The notes: generated by a model from the sequence alone, not told the origin. A stretch of 64,000 nt of DNA from Diadema setosum (GCA_033980235.1 CM067067.1:4778289-4842288), one strand, 5' to 3'. Shown: positions 10,988-23,794, numbered from the stretch's first letter. Program-made: numbers and translations.

Positions 10988-11308
10988 CTTTGACCGGGTT
11001 ACCCCCCCCCCCCCTCCCCCAGCCTTTTGTCAAGGCCCTCTCGCTGTATGGTGAAAAGAGCCCAGCTGAGTGGGATCGCGCTTAGCCTTTTGTCAAGGCC
11101 CTCTCGCTGAATGGTGAAGAGAGCCCAGCTGAGTTGGGTTGCCTCGCGCTGGCGCGCTCGGCTGGGCTCGCTTCGCTCGCCCATTACAGCGAGAGGGCCT
11201 TGACAAAAGGCTAGATCGCGCTTGGCTGGGCTCGCTTCGCTCGCCCGTTATGGCCATCATACAGCTAGAGGGCCTTGACAAAAGGCTAGTTACCTCCCTG
11301 CTTTGACA
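10988..11308. mobile_element. Element with nested inverted repeats and 7 bp flanking repeat
   Basis: The block GCCTTTTGTCAAGGCCCTCT occurs twice in plus orientation (11022, 11085), and its reverse complement ending in GACAAAAGGCTAG occurs twice (near 11193 and 11265). GGGCTCGCTTCGCTCGCCC occurs twice between them. The 7-mer ctttgac flanks the whole block at 10988-10994 and 11302-11308. The right end is GTTACCTCCCTG, like the right half of the short hairpins; the left end (CGGGTTACC then a C run) is only weakly complementary. The inverted repeats are certain, the element boundary is tentative. Confidence 0.5.
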
Positions 11309-12528
11309 GAGGATAAATACGACATTCACACAGCTGGGTACATCAGTCTAGATATCTTAGTCTTGATCTCCAGTCCCGATTTTACGTGCAACACATAGAA
11401 CTACGCAGAAATGAAATCAGGCGAAATATAGACATTTTTAGCGCTCTTGTCGTCTTTGTTATACAGATCTGCATTTAAACAAATACAATGGTGAAGTTGA
11501 GCTTCTGCACATTGTCTTGACGTTATACAATTTTCAATTTGTCGGTCACAATCTAGTGAGGTAAGGAAATATCGCAAAAACAATTACACGTGTATGATCA
11601 CAACAACCTTCGACTCATTACTCTTTATACGTGTGGTTTCAAGTAAAGAAAATTTTGATGTGAAGGGTGTAATTTCTTATCTGTGCGGAAACCAATGGGA
11701 TAATAACCCTTATATGAAGAGATGAAGTCACCTATTTTGATTTGTACATCCACATGGGCGAAGGGTACTCACTTAATTGTGAAATTTATGGATATCTGTG
11801 CTTTGGGAAACCATGTGGTATGTGAACTTTGAAATTCCCGAACATTTAGTCTTGTCGATGCATGAGAAACTTTCAGATTTGTTTATTACCTTGATTTACT
11901 GTACCTATTTAAGTCTTTGATAAATGGAACGGGATTCGCTGTTATTCCTTCAAATCGCAGATCTGATTTTCTTCTTTCTACAGATCAGTTCTGGAGCACA
12001 TTCAATTCCTGTATCATGACAACAAAGGGGCTCCTGGCAAGCTTATTCGAAGCTTGCCTGACTCGGTAATATAGTGCACGCAAGCTTATTCCACGTACAT
12101 TGTATAAATAATCGAAATACAGACAACTCTGCGTACATCATGATATTGTCTAATAATTGGCTTAGTCGACGAACAATATTCCTATGCACACGCAGAAGTC
12201 CACGCGGAGTTGATAATACATTATTTTGAATGTGTACCGGTGGATGAAATAGCTCGATGCTATAGTTCCGTAGGGGAAAAACCCCAACAAAACCAACAAT
12301 ATCCAGTAATATTGAAATATATGCCTTGTAGTAAACCGGTCCCTTACGAAGCAGATAAAATGAATGACACAAACAGTCGGGAAAAACAAAACGGGAGAAC
12401 GGAACTGAAATATCCCGCACATCCTCTCGTACGTGCAGAGATAACCGTTTTCAAAGGGCCACGCAGTCGCGAGCCGAAACAGTCAGTTTAAAGGGTAGTG
12501 TGAAATCTGCAAACTGTGATTATTGTTC
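11309..12528. other. Unannotated DNA
   Basis: Holds a palindrome around GGCAAGCTTATTCGAAGCTTGCC near 12035-12058 without flanking duplication. A 125-codon minus-strand frame (12043-12420) and a 93-codon plus frame (12210-12491) overlap each other; neither shows a known domain. Confidence 0.3.
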
Positions 12529-12565
12529 ATAAGAGCAGGGAGGTGAGACACCTCCCTGATAAGAG
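12529..12565. repeat. Short hairpin insertion, copy 4 (type example)
   Basis: Insert 12536-12558 is 23 bp: CAGGGAGGTG, AGA, CACCTCCCTG, a perfect 10 bp stem with a 3 bp loop. It is flanked by perfect 7 bp repeats ataagag (12529-12535 and 12559-12565). Confidence 0.8.
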
Positions 12566-14008
12566 GAAAAGGCGTAATTAGCGCACCACTGTTACTTACT
12601 AATTCAGTAGATCATAAGTCAATTTTACCTCTGCTATTGCAAGATTCGCCAATCGATCGTCAGTGCTATTGTGCATAATGTATAAGATTTTTCACATTGA
12701 GGTAAGCCGATCTGTTGTGATATTTTTACATCCTAATGCTGGCAGAAGTATTTGGTAATTCAAAGGTATACGTGAAGGAAATGGGTCATGCCTCCAAGGA
12801 CTCGCTGGATATTAGGCTTTCCTGCTGCAGTGTTGGTGCCTTGATATGACTTTATTTCGCAAGTACAGCAGCAAGATAATCTTTGACAAAGACTATACTT
12901 CAAGGGCCGTTTACAGTATATACTCGCATCTATCGCACAATGTAAAGCTGTACCGGTTTTAAACTTACCATCTATTTGTATCCGTGTGACCACACCCGCT
13001 TGCTTAAATACACCCTATAAAGTATGGTGTGAGACCGTGCGACCACACATTTCTTGTAACACCCTATACATCATGCATAATAGAGGCCGTGTGACCTATA
13101 CCACATGGCGGAAATGCTCGCATCGATTCCTTGTCAGATATTATGACATCATTACTCCGGATTAGGCGATTGAGAATCAAACCATCCCATGTCATTTTCT
13201 CTAATCCCTCTCGATCTCGTTGCGATCAGGCCAAGGCCTGTGGATGTATAATGATTTGTTGAACATTAATATACTGAAAACCAAAGACCGAATTAGATAA
13301 AACCGACAATGTGGTCTGCATGTAAAACGCCGTAAATTACATACGTGGTCGAGTTTCATTTTAGAACATGCGACAAAACAAGACTGCCCAAATTGTGCTG
13401 TAATTGTAAATGCGCCGTCTGCAAAGTTGGGATATAAACGTTTCTTTTTTTTTATCCATTGTCTTTTATAACTTAGATAGCTCTTTAAAAACACTCCAAG
13501 AGGGGATTCAGTGGTCATAAAATTTCCTGAATTCATGTGATTTCATTATCTATGGGCGATAAGCACTCAATGTCATATTTAGCACTGGAGACATTTCTAT
13601 TATCACAACAACATGAAGTGCTCAAATAGTGAGTGTTGATACCCATTTTTATGGGATAATAATGTTTGCCCAAGCTACAATTTGCCTTTCTGCTCATGCG
13701 AGGTTAATGAGTAGATGATTTCATCTTTACGTCCTACTTGTGGTAATAGCATTGAGGGACATGTCATTATAGAAAATGCTCACATCGCACGCAGACACTA
13801 TCAAACCATCACGGTGTCTATTTTGCTTTGATAACACGAATGACGTCGCTACGTCTCAAGGTAGAATGATGTATAACCACTATTATATGTATTTCATTGT
13901 AATGACCAATCCTGATGTTACAATAAAATCGATTATTAGCATGGTCTGTCAGTATCGAAAGGAAAATCAATGAATCGGGCCTCCGTTAGTTTCCAGCATG
14001 CATAAAAG
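12566..14008. other. Unannotated DNA
   Basis: Short GTGTGACCACAC-like and CACCCTATA words recur at 12980-13100, perhaps an eroded element. No gene supported. Confidence 0.3.
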
Positions 14009-14031
14009 CAGGGAGGTGGTTTACCTTCCTG
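14009..14031. repeat. Short hairpin, copy 5, without clear flanking repeat
   Basis: CAGGGAGGT (14009-14017) and ACCTTCCTG (14023-14031) pair with one G-T mismatch. The 7 bp flanks (ataaaag and ttagtgt) do not match, so this copy is either old or not an insertion. Confidence 0.4.
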
Positions 14032-15024
14032 TTAGTGTAGCCAGTCCCCTGTTTACATACACTGTCATCAAAATTACGCAAACTATACTTCGGCAATCCT
14101 GTCTATTTTTCTTGTAATAAAAATTACGTTGACGGCCAATTGCTTTTTAAGACGAGTTTGCTGTCATGCTCCATGAAATCAAACATTTATCATATTTCAC
14201 CTTGTCTCATTCGGGTGTGTTAATATGCTGGTACGGTACTTGCATCGTTGTTACTTTTTATATCGTGAATCTGTCATTAGTGTACGTATAAGCGCCACCA
14301 TCGTCCGTGCAAAAACTGTATATTGTAAGCGCCATCATCGTTCAGAAGGGTTTCCATCATGAGTGATGGGGATGGGTGCACGTGTGCTATGCCTGTTTTT
14401 TTTTTTTTTTGTATATCAAAACCATGCATTAACATTTCAATGACTATATGAGCGTGCATCTATTATCAAAATATGTTTGATTTCTTCTTTTTTTTTTCTG
14501 ACTCGATCGGCTGATTAAATATCATTAGTGCATGTGAGAGTTGAATGCGGTAAGGCTCCACGGGTGTCGAAAAGATGTGGTAATATCTTTGAGACAGAAA
14601 CAATAGGAGAGTGGGAACGCTAGAGGAAGAACTTACAACTAGAAAGAAAATATGTACGGAGGAAGGAAGAAGGAAAGATAGAGAATAAAATGCAATATTC
14701 TAATAAGAATAATCAAAAGATGAAAATGCCTAGGACGAAGATGAGCAGAGATGATACATTGGGAGGAATGTTGTAAAAGAGTATCATGTTCAGGTTTGAA
14801 TTTCTTCAGTTTGTCTCCCTCTACAAATTAAATTTGTTAGGATCGCAACTGCTGATTTGTAAATTAAGAAACATGTCGGAAATTTTCTTTCATTCATCGG
14901 GTATCATGTTGTTTTTGGGTTTGTTTGTTTGTTTGGTTTTTTTTTCATGTCGAGTAAAATCACTTCGCCTGATATCACAGGGATCGTGGAAGAGAGTAAA
15001 AAAAGAGGCCTTGGGAAGGATGGG
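14032..15024. other. Unannotated DNA
   Basis: Two poly-T tracts (14395-14410 and near 14484-14499) and a purine-rich stretch near 14590-14690. No gene recognised. Confidence 0.3.
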
Positions 15025-15420
15025 ATAAAAGGGCTGTACAGTTTTGGTTGAGATGGGGCTTCATGTTTCCAACTTTATTTTGTGAGATAATGAGAAATCT
15101 CTTAAAATATGAAAAGAGTACACAATATTCTAAAAGGAATTCAAAGTTTATTTGGTAAAAAATGGTTTTGAAATGGCTGAGATATCAAAAAACAAAGAGT
15201 TCCTAAGAAAAGGTGAGACCCACCTTTCACTGTCAGGACCACTTTGGTTTACGTTGTTTTTGGATATCTCAGTCATTTCAAAACCAATTTTCATCAATTT
15301 AATAAACTTTGAATTCCTTTTTCGAATTTTGTGTTCTTCCATATTTCAAAAGTGGTTACTGTCTCGCAAAAGTTAAAATCTGAATCCCTATCTCAACCAA
15401 AACTGTATCATCCCTTTAAC
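15025..15420. mobile_element. TTAAAGGG fold-back MITE, copy 2
   Basis: Starts AAAAGGGCTGTACAGTTTTGG and ends ACTGTATCATCCCTTTAAC, so its termini are inverted copies. The centre holds GAAATGGCTGAGATATC and its inverse GATATCTCAGTCATTTC. About 396 bp. Confidence 0.8.
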
Positions 15421-16603
15421 GTAAATACAGTAGGAATTATACTCTTCGAAGACGGTTTCCCCACTAAGAGAGCTCACCACATGAGAGTAAAAATGTGACA
15501 CTCGGCATAACAGTATAACTGGATGAAATCTTACAATGTATAGAAGTTGTATATATCAGTACGGCATGAAGCATAGCGATCTTCATTTCTGCGACGCGAT
15601 TAGGCCCTAATTGATTTGGGGTACATCGGAATCTCAGTTTCTTCCAATTTCCAGCTTATTCAATCTGTTCGAGATAAGAATATTAATAATTATTATCGTA
15701 CAGATTTAAACAAGTTCCTTTTAGAAAAAAAACAAGAAAACTCACATTTCTTATCTGCTTCTTCAAAAGAACGGGAGAGGAAAAAGTACACGACGAATAC
15801 TGATAATACGCAAGCGGCACAATCCAAGCAGTGCCTACGTATAATGCTCCCGATGACAGACGTCGAGTTCGATGACTCATTCCATTTTTTGTTTTTCTTC
15901 TTGGTTGCTGTTTTGTTAACCAGATTTCGATCACAACACTTGGGCCTAGGACCTCCTGAAGGTACACGCCCATCACAAATATAACATGAGTGCTAGATGT
16001 CACTTGTTTCAACGAGAAAAAAAAAAGAAACACGGTCGTTTATTCCTTGAAGTCATTCCTGTATTGCAGGTTTTTATCTTTCGTTGCTACCTCCTCCATT
16101 AGTTTGTTGACGACTTTAATACAAGTTCACGGGAGTATCAATCCAATATCGAGACTGCTAAAGTTGTGCGGCATGTCGTTATCTTCAATAATCGAAATAA
16201 AAATCACATGCTCCTAAACTTCCAGATTGTGTCGACACGAGCCTCGATCACGTCAAGCAGTCATGCGTGTCAACATCGTTGATGAGGCCTACTTCTGATT
16301 TTGCAAAATAATGCGTCCGGTGGATAAGATATCCATACAACGAATAGTATATTAATTTTTGTTAGCCTTTTAGACGCGCGGCTTTTTGTTATAGTTTGGA
16401 AAAACTGTTGGAACGATTAAAGTTTCTATTGTAAAATGATCTTTTCAGGATATGTTCAACCGGCTACGTCCTTGCACGCGGCACTTGTAGGTAAATGCAA
16501 TTGTGCGGGTTCCTCCCTATAAGATACTTAACCACCCCCCCCCCCCCTACACATTCATGCTGCAAAACGCATCGCGGTTTTGTGAGGTTTGCGGGCATCG
16601 CGA
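15421..16603. other. Unannotated DNA
   Basis: A C run near 16535-16547. Frames of 116-122 codons on both strands over 15616-16033 are mutual shadows with no recognisable domain. Confidence 0.3.
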
Positions 16604-16664
16604 GTAACAGCATGGAGCTACCAAAAAGATACCAAAAAGATTTTTGGTAGCTCCATGGTAACAG
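16604..16664. repeat. Short hairpin insertion, copy 6 (17 bp stem)
   Basis: CATGGAGCTACCAAAAA (16611-16627) pairs perfectly with TTTTTGGTAGCTCCATG (16641-16657) around a 13 bp centre. It is bounded by perfect 7 bp repeats gtaacag (16604-16610 and 16658-16664). The longest and cleanest stem of the class, with a different stem sequence. Confidence 0.75.
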
Positions 16665-17473
16665 CTACAGCTGATGCACAATATTCCGTCGTCTGCTTTC
16701 GACAATATTATTCATTTTTGTTATTGCGGTTTCAAACCTTATATGTAAGTAGCCTGCATGTCTACGAAATGGCATCAAGAAATAATTAGTCCCTTGCCTG
16801 TTATTATATCATCCGCGATCATATCGTTATCATGCTTTTGGGGGGTCAAGTAAGGTCTAGTTGGAGTATCACTTTGCAAACTGTTTAAAGTGTCATCCCA
16901 TGGAAAACTGTCCGCCCAAGAGTGCACTGACTATTGTTTTTTCCGCTCAATCATGGAGACCCGCAAAGAATGGCAATTAAAGAAAAAAAAATGAAAAATA
17001 GAACAAGCACGACTTAGATCGTTCGCCAAAACAAATAATTCACTTCTTACTCAAAAGCGAAAGAAGCTTTGATAGTCATCACAAGCGGGACAGACCCTGG
17101 GCAAAGCTAACTCGCTCTTTCCTTTTGGCCTTTCAGGCATAGACCCGCGTCATGCAGGAATTGGTACCATGGAGGAATAGTGTCTCCCTCCTACAGCGAC
17201 GAGTCACTAGTCTTGATAACAATCAAAGGGCATATTGACCAAACAGATTGGGCAAATTTGGAATACCTTGCACTTTCCCTGTTCCTAGCATGTACTCTCA
17301 TGCCCCTCCTTGGTTACAAGCAGGGAACCACATCCCTGGTTATAGCCACCGCCCTGGTTATAGCAATTCGCCAAGAAGCTCCCGTAGAAACACAGCCTAA
17401 AAGCTCCATCGGATGATGTGCACGATTTCATACAATTGCCGCGCACAGGCCTTGCACAGTCTGGGGAAATACA

Positions 17474-17512
17474 GTGTATACCAAGGAGGTCTCATACCTC
17501 CTTGGTGTATAC
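17474..17512. repeat. Short hairpin insertion, copy 7 (CAAGGAGGT stem)
   Basis: Insert 17482-17504 is CAAGGAGGT, CTCAT, ACCTCCTTG, a perfect 9 bp stem. The flanks gtgtatac (17474-17481) and gtgtatac (17505-17512) are identical over 8 bp, and being partly self-complementary they extend the possible hairpin. Confidence 0.75.
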
Positions 17513-17515
17513 TTT

Positions 17516-17556
17516 GTTTCTCCAGGGAGGCAATCTTCTCACCTCCCTGGTTTCTC
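17516..17556. repeat. Short hairpin insertion, copy 8
   Basis: Insert 17523-17549 is CAGGGAGG, an 11 bp centre, CCTCCCTG. It is flanked by perfect 7 bp repeats gtttctc (17516-17522 and 17550-17556). It sits only 3 bp beyond the flanking repeat of copy 7. Confidence 0.75.
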
Positions 17557-17735
17557 ATTAAATGCCAGACCTTCCTGTATATACGGTTCCATGACAATTG
17601 CTCCTGCGACGATATTGCTCCCATGAAAATATCTATCAGTCTGAGCCCAACATGTTCCACCTACAAAACATAAAACCTTACCCTAATCCTAATCCTCACA
17701 TCAAACTAAACCTATCCCCTGTATACCACAACTCT

Positions 17736-18122
17736 TAAAGGGTGTGTACAGTTCTGGTCGAGGTGAGGATTTAGCTTTTAACATTTTGGGAGAATATATA
17801 TTCAGAACCCACTCTATGAGATGTCAAAGAGCATGCAGTTCTAAGGGGTATCAAAAGTTTATTCGATGAAAATCGGTTTTGAAATGGCTGAGATATCCAA
17901 AAACAAGGTGAAACAAAGAGATCCTAATAAAGTTGTGGCATGTCGCCTTTTATTATTAGCACTTTTTTTGGATATCTCAGTCATTTGAAAACCAATTTTC
18001 ATCAAATAAACGTTGATTCCTTCTTAGAATTACATGTTCTTTCATATTTCATATGAGGCTTTTCATTATCTCACTTAGGAATGTTCAAAACATGAATCCC
18101 CACCTCAACCAGTACTGTACAG
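17736..18122. mobile_element. TTAAAGGG fold-back MITE, copy 3
   Basis: Starts TTAAAGGGTGTGTACAGTTC and ends CCAGTACTGTACAG; the expected CCCTTTAA terminus is lost. The interior is close to the 36530 copy and contains the same GGTGAAACAAAGAGATCCTA block. Confidence 0.8.
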
Positions 18123-20946
18123 CAATTGTCGCATAACGCAGGAGCAAATGTCGTGTCACCCACAGCCTGTGTAAAGGAAGACTGACTGATTGTAATAGAT
18201 ATGATATCACTAGCCCGACACTAGTGGAAAGAACAAAAGCATATAATCAGAAATTCAAGACTCACAATAGTACCAGGAACTAGAAATCGTGTCTAGATAT
18301 AAAGACTATGTTTAGCGTGCTCACTGCAGTGTAAATTTGGATGTGATCCAACTGGATTGTAGTTGTAGTTATTTTGGTATATAGGCTCTTCCACAAGACT
18401 TGGCATGGATTTTTTTTTTCCTGGCGTTTAATCACTTCACGTAGTCGCAAACACTTTGTCGTAAAGGAGTCCGTGCCAAAGCATCTGTGTGTATACATAA
18501 ATGTATGTATGTGTGTATGTATGTAATCTTTCGCATATTCTAATGTATGCGTTGTACTAATGCTTATGATATAATTCCCGATTTATTCTGTTATGTTTTG
18601 TTGGAAGAAAAATGAGAATTAAAAAACAACTGAATTGAGTTGAATTACAGTATATTAAATCTCTTTCATAGTCCACTTCATGCGGCTCTGCGGTATGATT
18701 GTGCAATCCAGAGGAGTTTCCGGGGGGGGGGGGGGGGAGACAGTCCAGAAGGTAGACTTGTCCTATGATGTATGATGATGATGATGATACGAGTGAGGAA
18801 GACAATAATTAGGAATCACGAAATTATATACTCACGCTGTCATGTTAATTATTTTCCATATGGAAATTCGTTGGTTGCTAAGGCAGTCACTATATGCCAA
18901 ATTCATTAGACCAAGGACAGAGAGCCTTCCGTAGCATTCAAAGAATCTGTTGTGCTCTAGCTCTCATGGAAATCGTCGAGCACTAGATGAGGTCACAATA
19001 CAACGCTCACCGACAGAAAGGTACTACTGTGGTTTTAGACTTGTTACATACGACATAAATTTATGCGCACAGCTGAGGAGTGATCACACCAACGAGATAT
19101 TTATAAATTTGGTATAAATCTCTTTGGATCACACATTGATTCGCCCTATTTTCATCATCACACATCAGCGTTGTTAGAACTCTGTCAATAAAGCACACAG
19201 GTTCGTGAACTCTCAGTCTCAATCTGGGATAACGCACGTACCAAGTGGAAAATGAATACAAGGTCATGTGCAGCCATTGACGCGTCTTATACTCTTGAAT
19301 AGAGTTTTTTAACAGTCGTGTTTTAGCGATAAAAACAATCTGTAGGCCTACTCACTTAACAGGAAGACCACGTTTGGCCATGCATGATCTGTAAATCTAC
19401 TAGGAGAAATTTAATTGACTCTGCTTTCAAGATTAAACCATGATCTAACTATTAACTCGACTAGTATATCTTATTTCTAAACACGTTCAAAACCACGCTT
19501 TTAGTAAGTGTGAAACCCACCTAAACCGCTCTTTATGGGAGGACGCCCCATAAATGCATGCGGACAGTATTCTAGTTGACATGTAAACACAGCTCCTGCT
19601 CGACAGTGACAAAACCGATCATAGCCAAGCACCGATGCGTGCGTGCGCGTTCCTCACAGATTACAGTAGTGTGTCTGTATACTGTAGTAGAGAGAGGAAA
19701 CTATCTCAAGAGCACATGATAGCTTTCTGATTTGGAAAGTGTACCGACAGTGGTCTGAGAGCATTGAACACTCAAGTTTAAGGCAATAGATAGATAGACA
19801 AATAGATCGATAGATAGATAGAGAGGGGAATGCAAATACTCGAGTTGATGTATTGGACATTTGTCATTGTATATGGAGGAGAGAAGAAACACTTGTTACG
19901 GGAGACCAACAGACTATGCAGCCTCCACAAGATGCCCCCCCCCCCCATAATCATGTGCACAATGTATTCTCTCCAGATCTCCGTAACAACCTCCAAAAGT
20001 GCCATGAAATTTGCTTCTATTACCAAAATTTCAGGACAAATAACAAAAGTAGACGGTACAGCAGGGACCCATTTCATTACAGCTTCACGGCGCTCATTCA
20101 GAGAATACGCCCGTTGTGTGAAGTACCATACTAATATTCATATTAAATATGGCATGCACAATGGCAATGGATACCTATTATGTTATGGTCCAGCACACGT
20201 GGTGTACAGAAATGAAAAGTCTTTGTTATGGTACTTATTACAGTTGTGTTGACCATGCCATATTCAACGTTCTGCAGGCTGTTGACAATCGGCACATTAC
20301 ACCCTTTTCCTCCAACTAATCTCTTTCGAGCTTGCTTACTTGAATAACACTCTCTCTTTCTGTAGGTATGTCTTTCTACCTGCTCATATTCCCTTTGTCT
20401 AATATGCAATAGATAACTAAAATAAATGCTAGTTTCACGTCTCGACTCTTATCTGGCCCACTACAGGCCCTTGGCAGTTGGACCATAACAAACAAACTCT
20501 CTTTGAGCAAAGACTAGCCACCTTGCAGCTGTAGGAGAGCTCATAGGGGAATCGTCGCTTCGCCACACGATACGTGGTATGTCCTATCGTCTTTACGGCC
20601 CTACCAACAATCCTCGCACAAATAAACGCAGAGTAGACTACTGGCAAGACACTTCTCGTTACTACACACATCGTATACCCACATGCTCTCGACCAATGTC
20701 AAAATTAGTCTAGTCCGTAGACACTCGGATAGTCTAACACCTTCCGTAGAGCACAGTGTAGATTCATGCATCTGCAGAGCGCTTGGCACGATTCCAAGAA
20801 GATTATGACTGGTAGATCAGACCAGTAATGACGATTCTTTTGTCGTTGTTGTTGTTTTTCCGCACTGACGATAGATATTCTGTGAAATGGCTGAAATCCA
20901 GACTACTAAAACACAGGCACGGTCGATGTCAAGGAACAGTGTCAAA
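18123..20946. other. Unannotated DNA
   Basis: Holds a G run (18722-18737), a C run (19935-19946), an ATG repeat (18771-18788), a short GATA tract (19786-19822) and a small hairpin TTTATGGG/CCCATAAA near 19532-19554. A 140-codon plus-strand frame (19830-20252) has no recognisable domain. No gene called. Confidence 0.3.
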
Positions 20947-21215
20947 TCGTCGGCGACCATCCGAACCGTCGTATATGTCAAAATTCGGTAAATTTTTCGA
21001 ATTTCAGATTTTGCCGTTTTAAGAAAGTCCAGCACACACTCTTTCTACTCACAAAATTTTGAAACCGGATTTTGTGTTTTTAACAGAGAAATTTGATATA
21101 CGTCATTTTGCCTGAACGCGAATTGGCTGAAGGCGTTCATCCGAACCGACGTATCGCTATACGTCGGTTCGGGTGGCCGCGAAACTTCGAGTCGCGTTCA
21201 GAGAAGGTGTCGTAT
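20947..21215. repeat. Left inverted terminus of a ~10 kb unit
   Basis: 20947-20980 is the inverse of 30997-31030 with a single mismatch over 34 bp (core GGCGACCATCCGAACCGTCG). About 150 bp further in, a hairpin near 21113-21213 carries CCGAACCGACGTAT (21141-21154) and its inverse (21159-21172) separated by 4 bp. The same motif arrangement occurs at the right end, which supports one bounded element. Alternatively these are two separate MITEs in opposite orientation. Confidence 0.55.
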
Positions 21216-22546
21216 CGCCAGAACTGGCAGAAGCAGACGATGGAGCGTCAACCGGACCCTCCCCAGGACCGGTGAGTTTTATAATGTGTAGCTATGAAAT
21301 CATGCAATTTCAAATAAAATGAACAGACCCAAGCAAGTTCTATCCATAAGATTGTCACTTGTCAAGATAAATACGCAGATTGTCGTGGGTTTTCCAAAAT
21401 ATTTCGTTTTGTTGTTAGGTGTAGTCCTGTGTATAGATAAATATGTGGGTACAAAGGGATACTCTATATAGTAGGGTTGAAATCATGATAGACCCTTTTA
21501 GTCTAGAAAAACAACGTTCACAATGTTCTCGTTGAGTTGGCTTTATGTGCTTATGGTCCATATATGGACCTCATACGTAGTGGGTGTGGACAGTGCCAAA
21601 CATAGTGTTAACACTTCAGGGTGAGGTGTTTGTGTATTACTATTACCACAAAAAGTACGAGATTACTAGACGAGTCTAACAAGTTAGGTAGTCACAGCCA
21701 ACAATTTAGAGCCGCTAATCGCTGGTTCATCATTGAGTGTAGGGCCATAGAGTTCTGATGATAGGTTCTATACCGGACGGGTACTACTTATATATCTATG
21801 GCCGATTGAGCACCCAAGCTTGCAAACACACACAAAGAAAAACACCCAAATCTGAGTGTAATGTATCTCATGTGAATTTGCCAATTGATGTAAGCCAAGG
21901 ATCTAGTAACGCTAGAAGGGCCTATACTGGCTACAGTAAAAATGAATAATTTTACCAACGTCTGTAAATTTATCTGATACTTGTATTCCTAGGACTCAAG
22001 GAGTAGGATTAAATTATGCTGGCTTATAAATACATGTGTGTTGTTCAGAGATCTAGCCATCTGCAAATGCTTTGTTCGGTACCGGTACTGAGTACGGTAT
22101 GTTTTTATCGCATGCATTTTTATGTCGCTGTGAGTGCCAAGTCTCCATAATATTGAAATCACTGCAACGAAGGCTTTAGTGTGTTAACAGGCCAGAGGGC
22201 AGTACTTGAGTAAGCCCCTCCTGTGATATCTAATAGTAATACGCTGATGTTCCACTATAACTAAAATATATAAATTGAGGTCTAAATGCAATGTTCCACT
22301 TGTCAGATCTAGCCTAGCTAGGCTATAGGTGCTCACACATTCTAGAGAGTAGTTTTGCAGTACCATAAGCACAGGGAATCTTCGCCCTCTATCTGTTTAT
22401 AATATGAGTTGAATTGTGCTTTTGCATTTTTATGATCAATGTATAAATAGACCACTAGATAGGCTTGAGGTAAAACATTTCTGCTAAAATTAAACATATT
22501 TTTTTAATACACTTGTAGTGAATGTTTTTGTTTTTGTTTGTTACAG

Positions 22547-22844
22547 GTCTTTGTCCTCAGGGAAACCAACAGATGTTGAAGTCCTTTGGGACAAAGATGG
22601 GTACGAGGAATACCGTAGCTGCTGATCAGCTGAAATTCAGGAAGGGTAGCTTCCCACGACTTGCGAGTTCGTGTGTCAATGTGATAGCACAGGAAACTGT
22701 GGAAATGCACAGTTACTGCTGTGTATGGGGGAGAGAATTCTGAAAGCAGTAGCGATGATGGAAACACAAGCACCGCAGACAGCAGTGACGAAGATGATAC
22801 TTCTGATTATGACGATGATGACAACATTTACCTGGCGAAATTAG
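22547..22844 (+). pseudogene. Exon 2: acidic Ser/Asp-rich exon, frame-broken
   Basis: Acceptor TTACAG precedes 22547 and donor GTAAGA follows 22844. The last third encodes NSESSSDDGNTSTADSSDED followed by a run of Asp and ends LAKL with one base left over (phase 1), exactly the phase expected by the downstream repeat exons. The frame entering from exon 1 differs from this acidic frame and has a stop at 22623. At least one indel, or a different upstream exon, is needed to join them. Confidence 0.4.
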
Positions 22845-23678
22845 GTAAGATTGAGCACACACAAATTAATACATATACTTGTAAAAAGTATGGACAGTAT
22901 ACAGTGTGTGTGTTTATTCAATGCGTCTAATAACCTCATAACTGTGCTGCAATGTTAGAAGTAGCTTACTCCATACTGCATGAATGCATTTAAGTAGTGC
23001 CTGGTATATATTAGGTTTTCATGGTGTCAACTCATATACAGCACAACCAGGTATACCATGTTTTCAAAATAAAGACATGAGCGTGTACTTGTGTAGCCTT
23101 AATTCATGTTTATTAGTGTTATGCCTGCAAAAAAAAAAAAAACAAACTTTAATGAACAGATTAGACCTTCTATCAGTATCTTTTCTTTTTCTGTGTCACA
23201 TCTGCTTGTATTTTGTGTTAGTTACTTTTTCCAATTTCATAATGCCCTTGTTTTGCTGCAAAACTGAAGATCTATGTGTGTAGCCAGCAAGGCTGAGTTT
23301 AAAAAATGTTGACTTGCTGACCCCATCCGGGTGCCCTATAGTAACAAAAGAGTTCGTAAGCCTATTAGCAAATGCTATTTTTGTGCCTCACTTCCAATGA
23401 TGTTTTTGTATTCTTCGTAAGCACATGCAATTGACTGTGGAAAGAGGATGCATGTACCTCTTGACTGCATTTAATGCAGATCACCAGTCTATCTGATCTC
23501 TGCTGATGGGCAAAAATAAAACTCTTGTTTGTGGACATTTACATAGGGCTATCTGAAAAATGTGGTATTAAAAGGTTAATCTTAATTTTAAAAAAAATAA
23601 TAATAATAAATTCAAAAAATATGATATTAACAGTGAAAAATATATGCACTATGTATATTTAGTTTTCCTCATTTACAG

Positions 23679-23794
23679 TTGGCATCAAAAAGGACATCAG
23701 CTGCATTCTAGAGATACCAAAGCTGTATTGCACAGTGAAGGAGCACCGTTCGATCCATCCCAGCAGAATGTCAGCTCTGACCAACTTCTCAATG
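23679..23794 (+). pseudogene. Tandem repeat exon, unit 1
   Basis: Acceptor CATTTACAG, donor GTGAGTG. In the phase set by exon 2 it reads VGIKKDISCILEIPK.. and stays open for 38 codons plus a split codon. At 116 bp it is one base short of the 117 bp intact form seen in unit 3, so the exit phase changes. Confidence 0.5.

Noticed and set aside
12043..12491. A 125-codon minus-strand frame and an overlapping 93-codon plus-strand frame
   Set aside because: No recognisable domain, and mutual overlap suggests chance openness.
15616..16033. Overlapping 122- and 116-codon frames on opposite strands
   Set aside because: Shadows of each other with low-complexity segments and no recognised domain.
17163..17195. 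CATGGAGG..CCTCCTAC as a class member
   Set aside because: Arms are imperfect and no flanking direct repeat was found.
19532..19554. TTTATGGG/CCCATAAA hairpin as a class member
   Set aside because: Flanks do not match.
21093..21238. Upstream extension of exon 1 from an ATG at 21093
   Set aside because: This part translates the terminal hairpin of the inverted repeat; the ATG at 21239 gives a more plausible start just before the donor.
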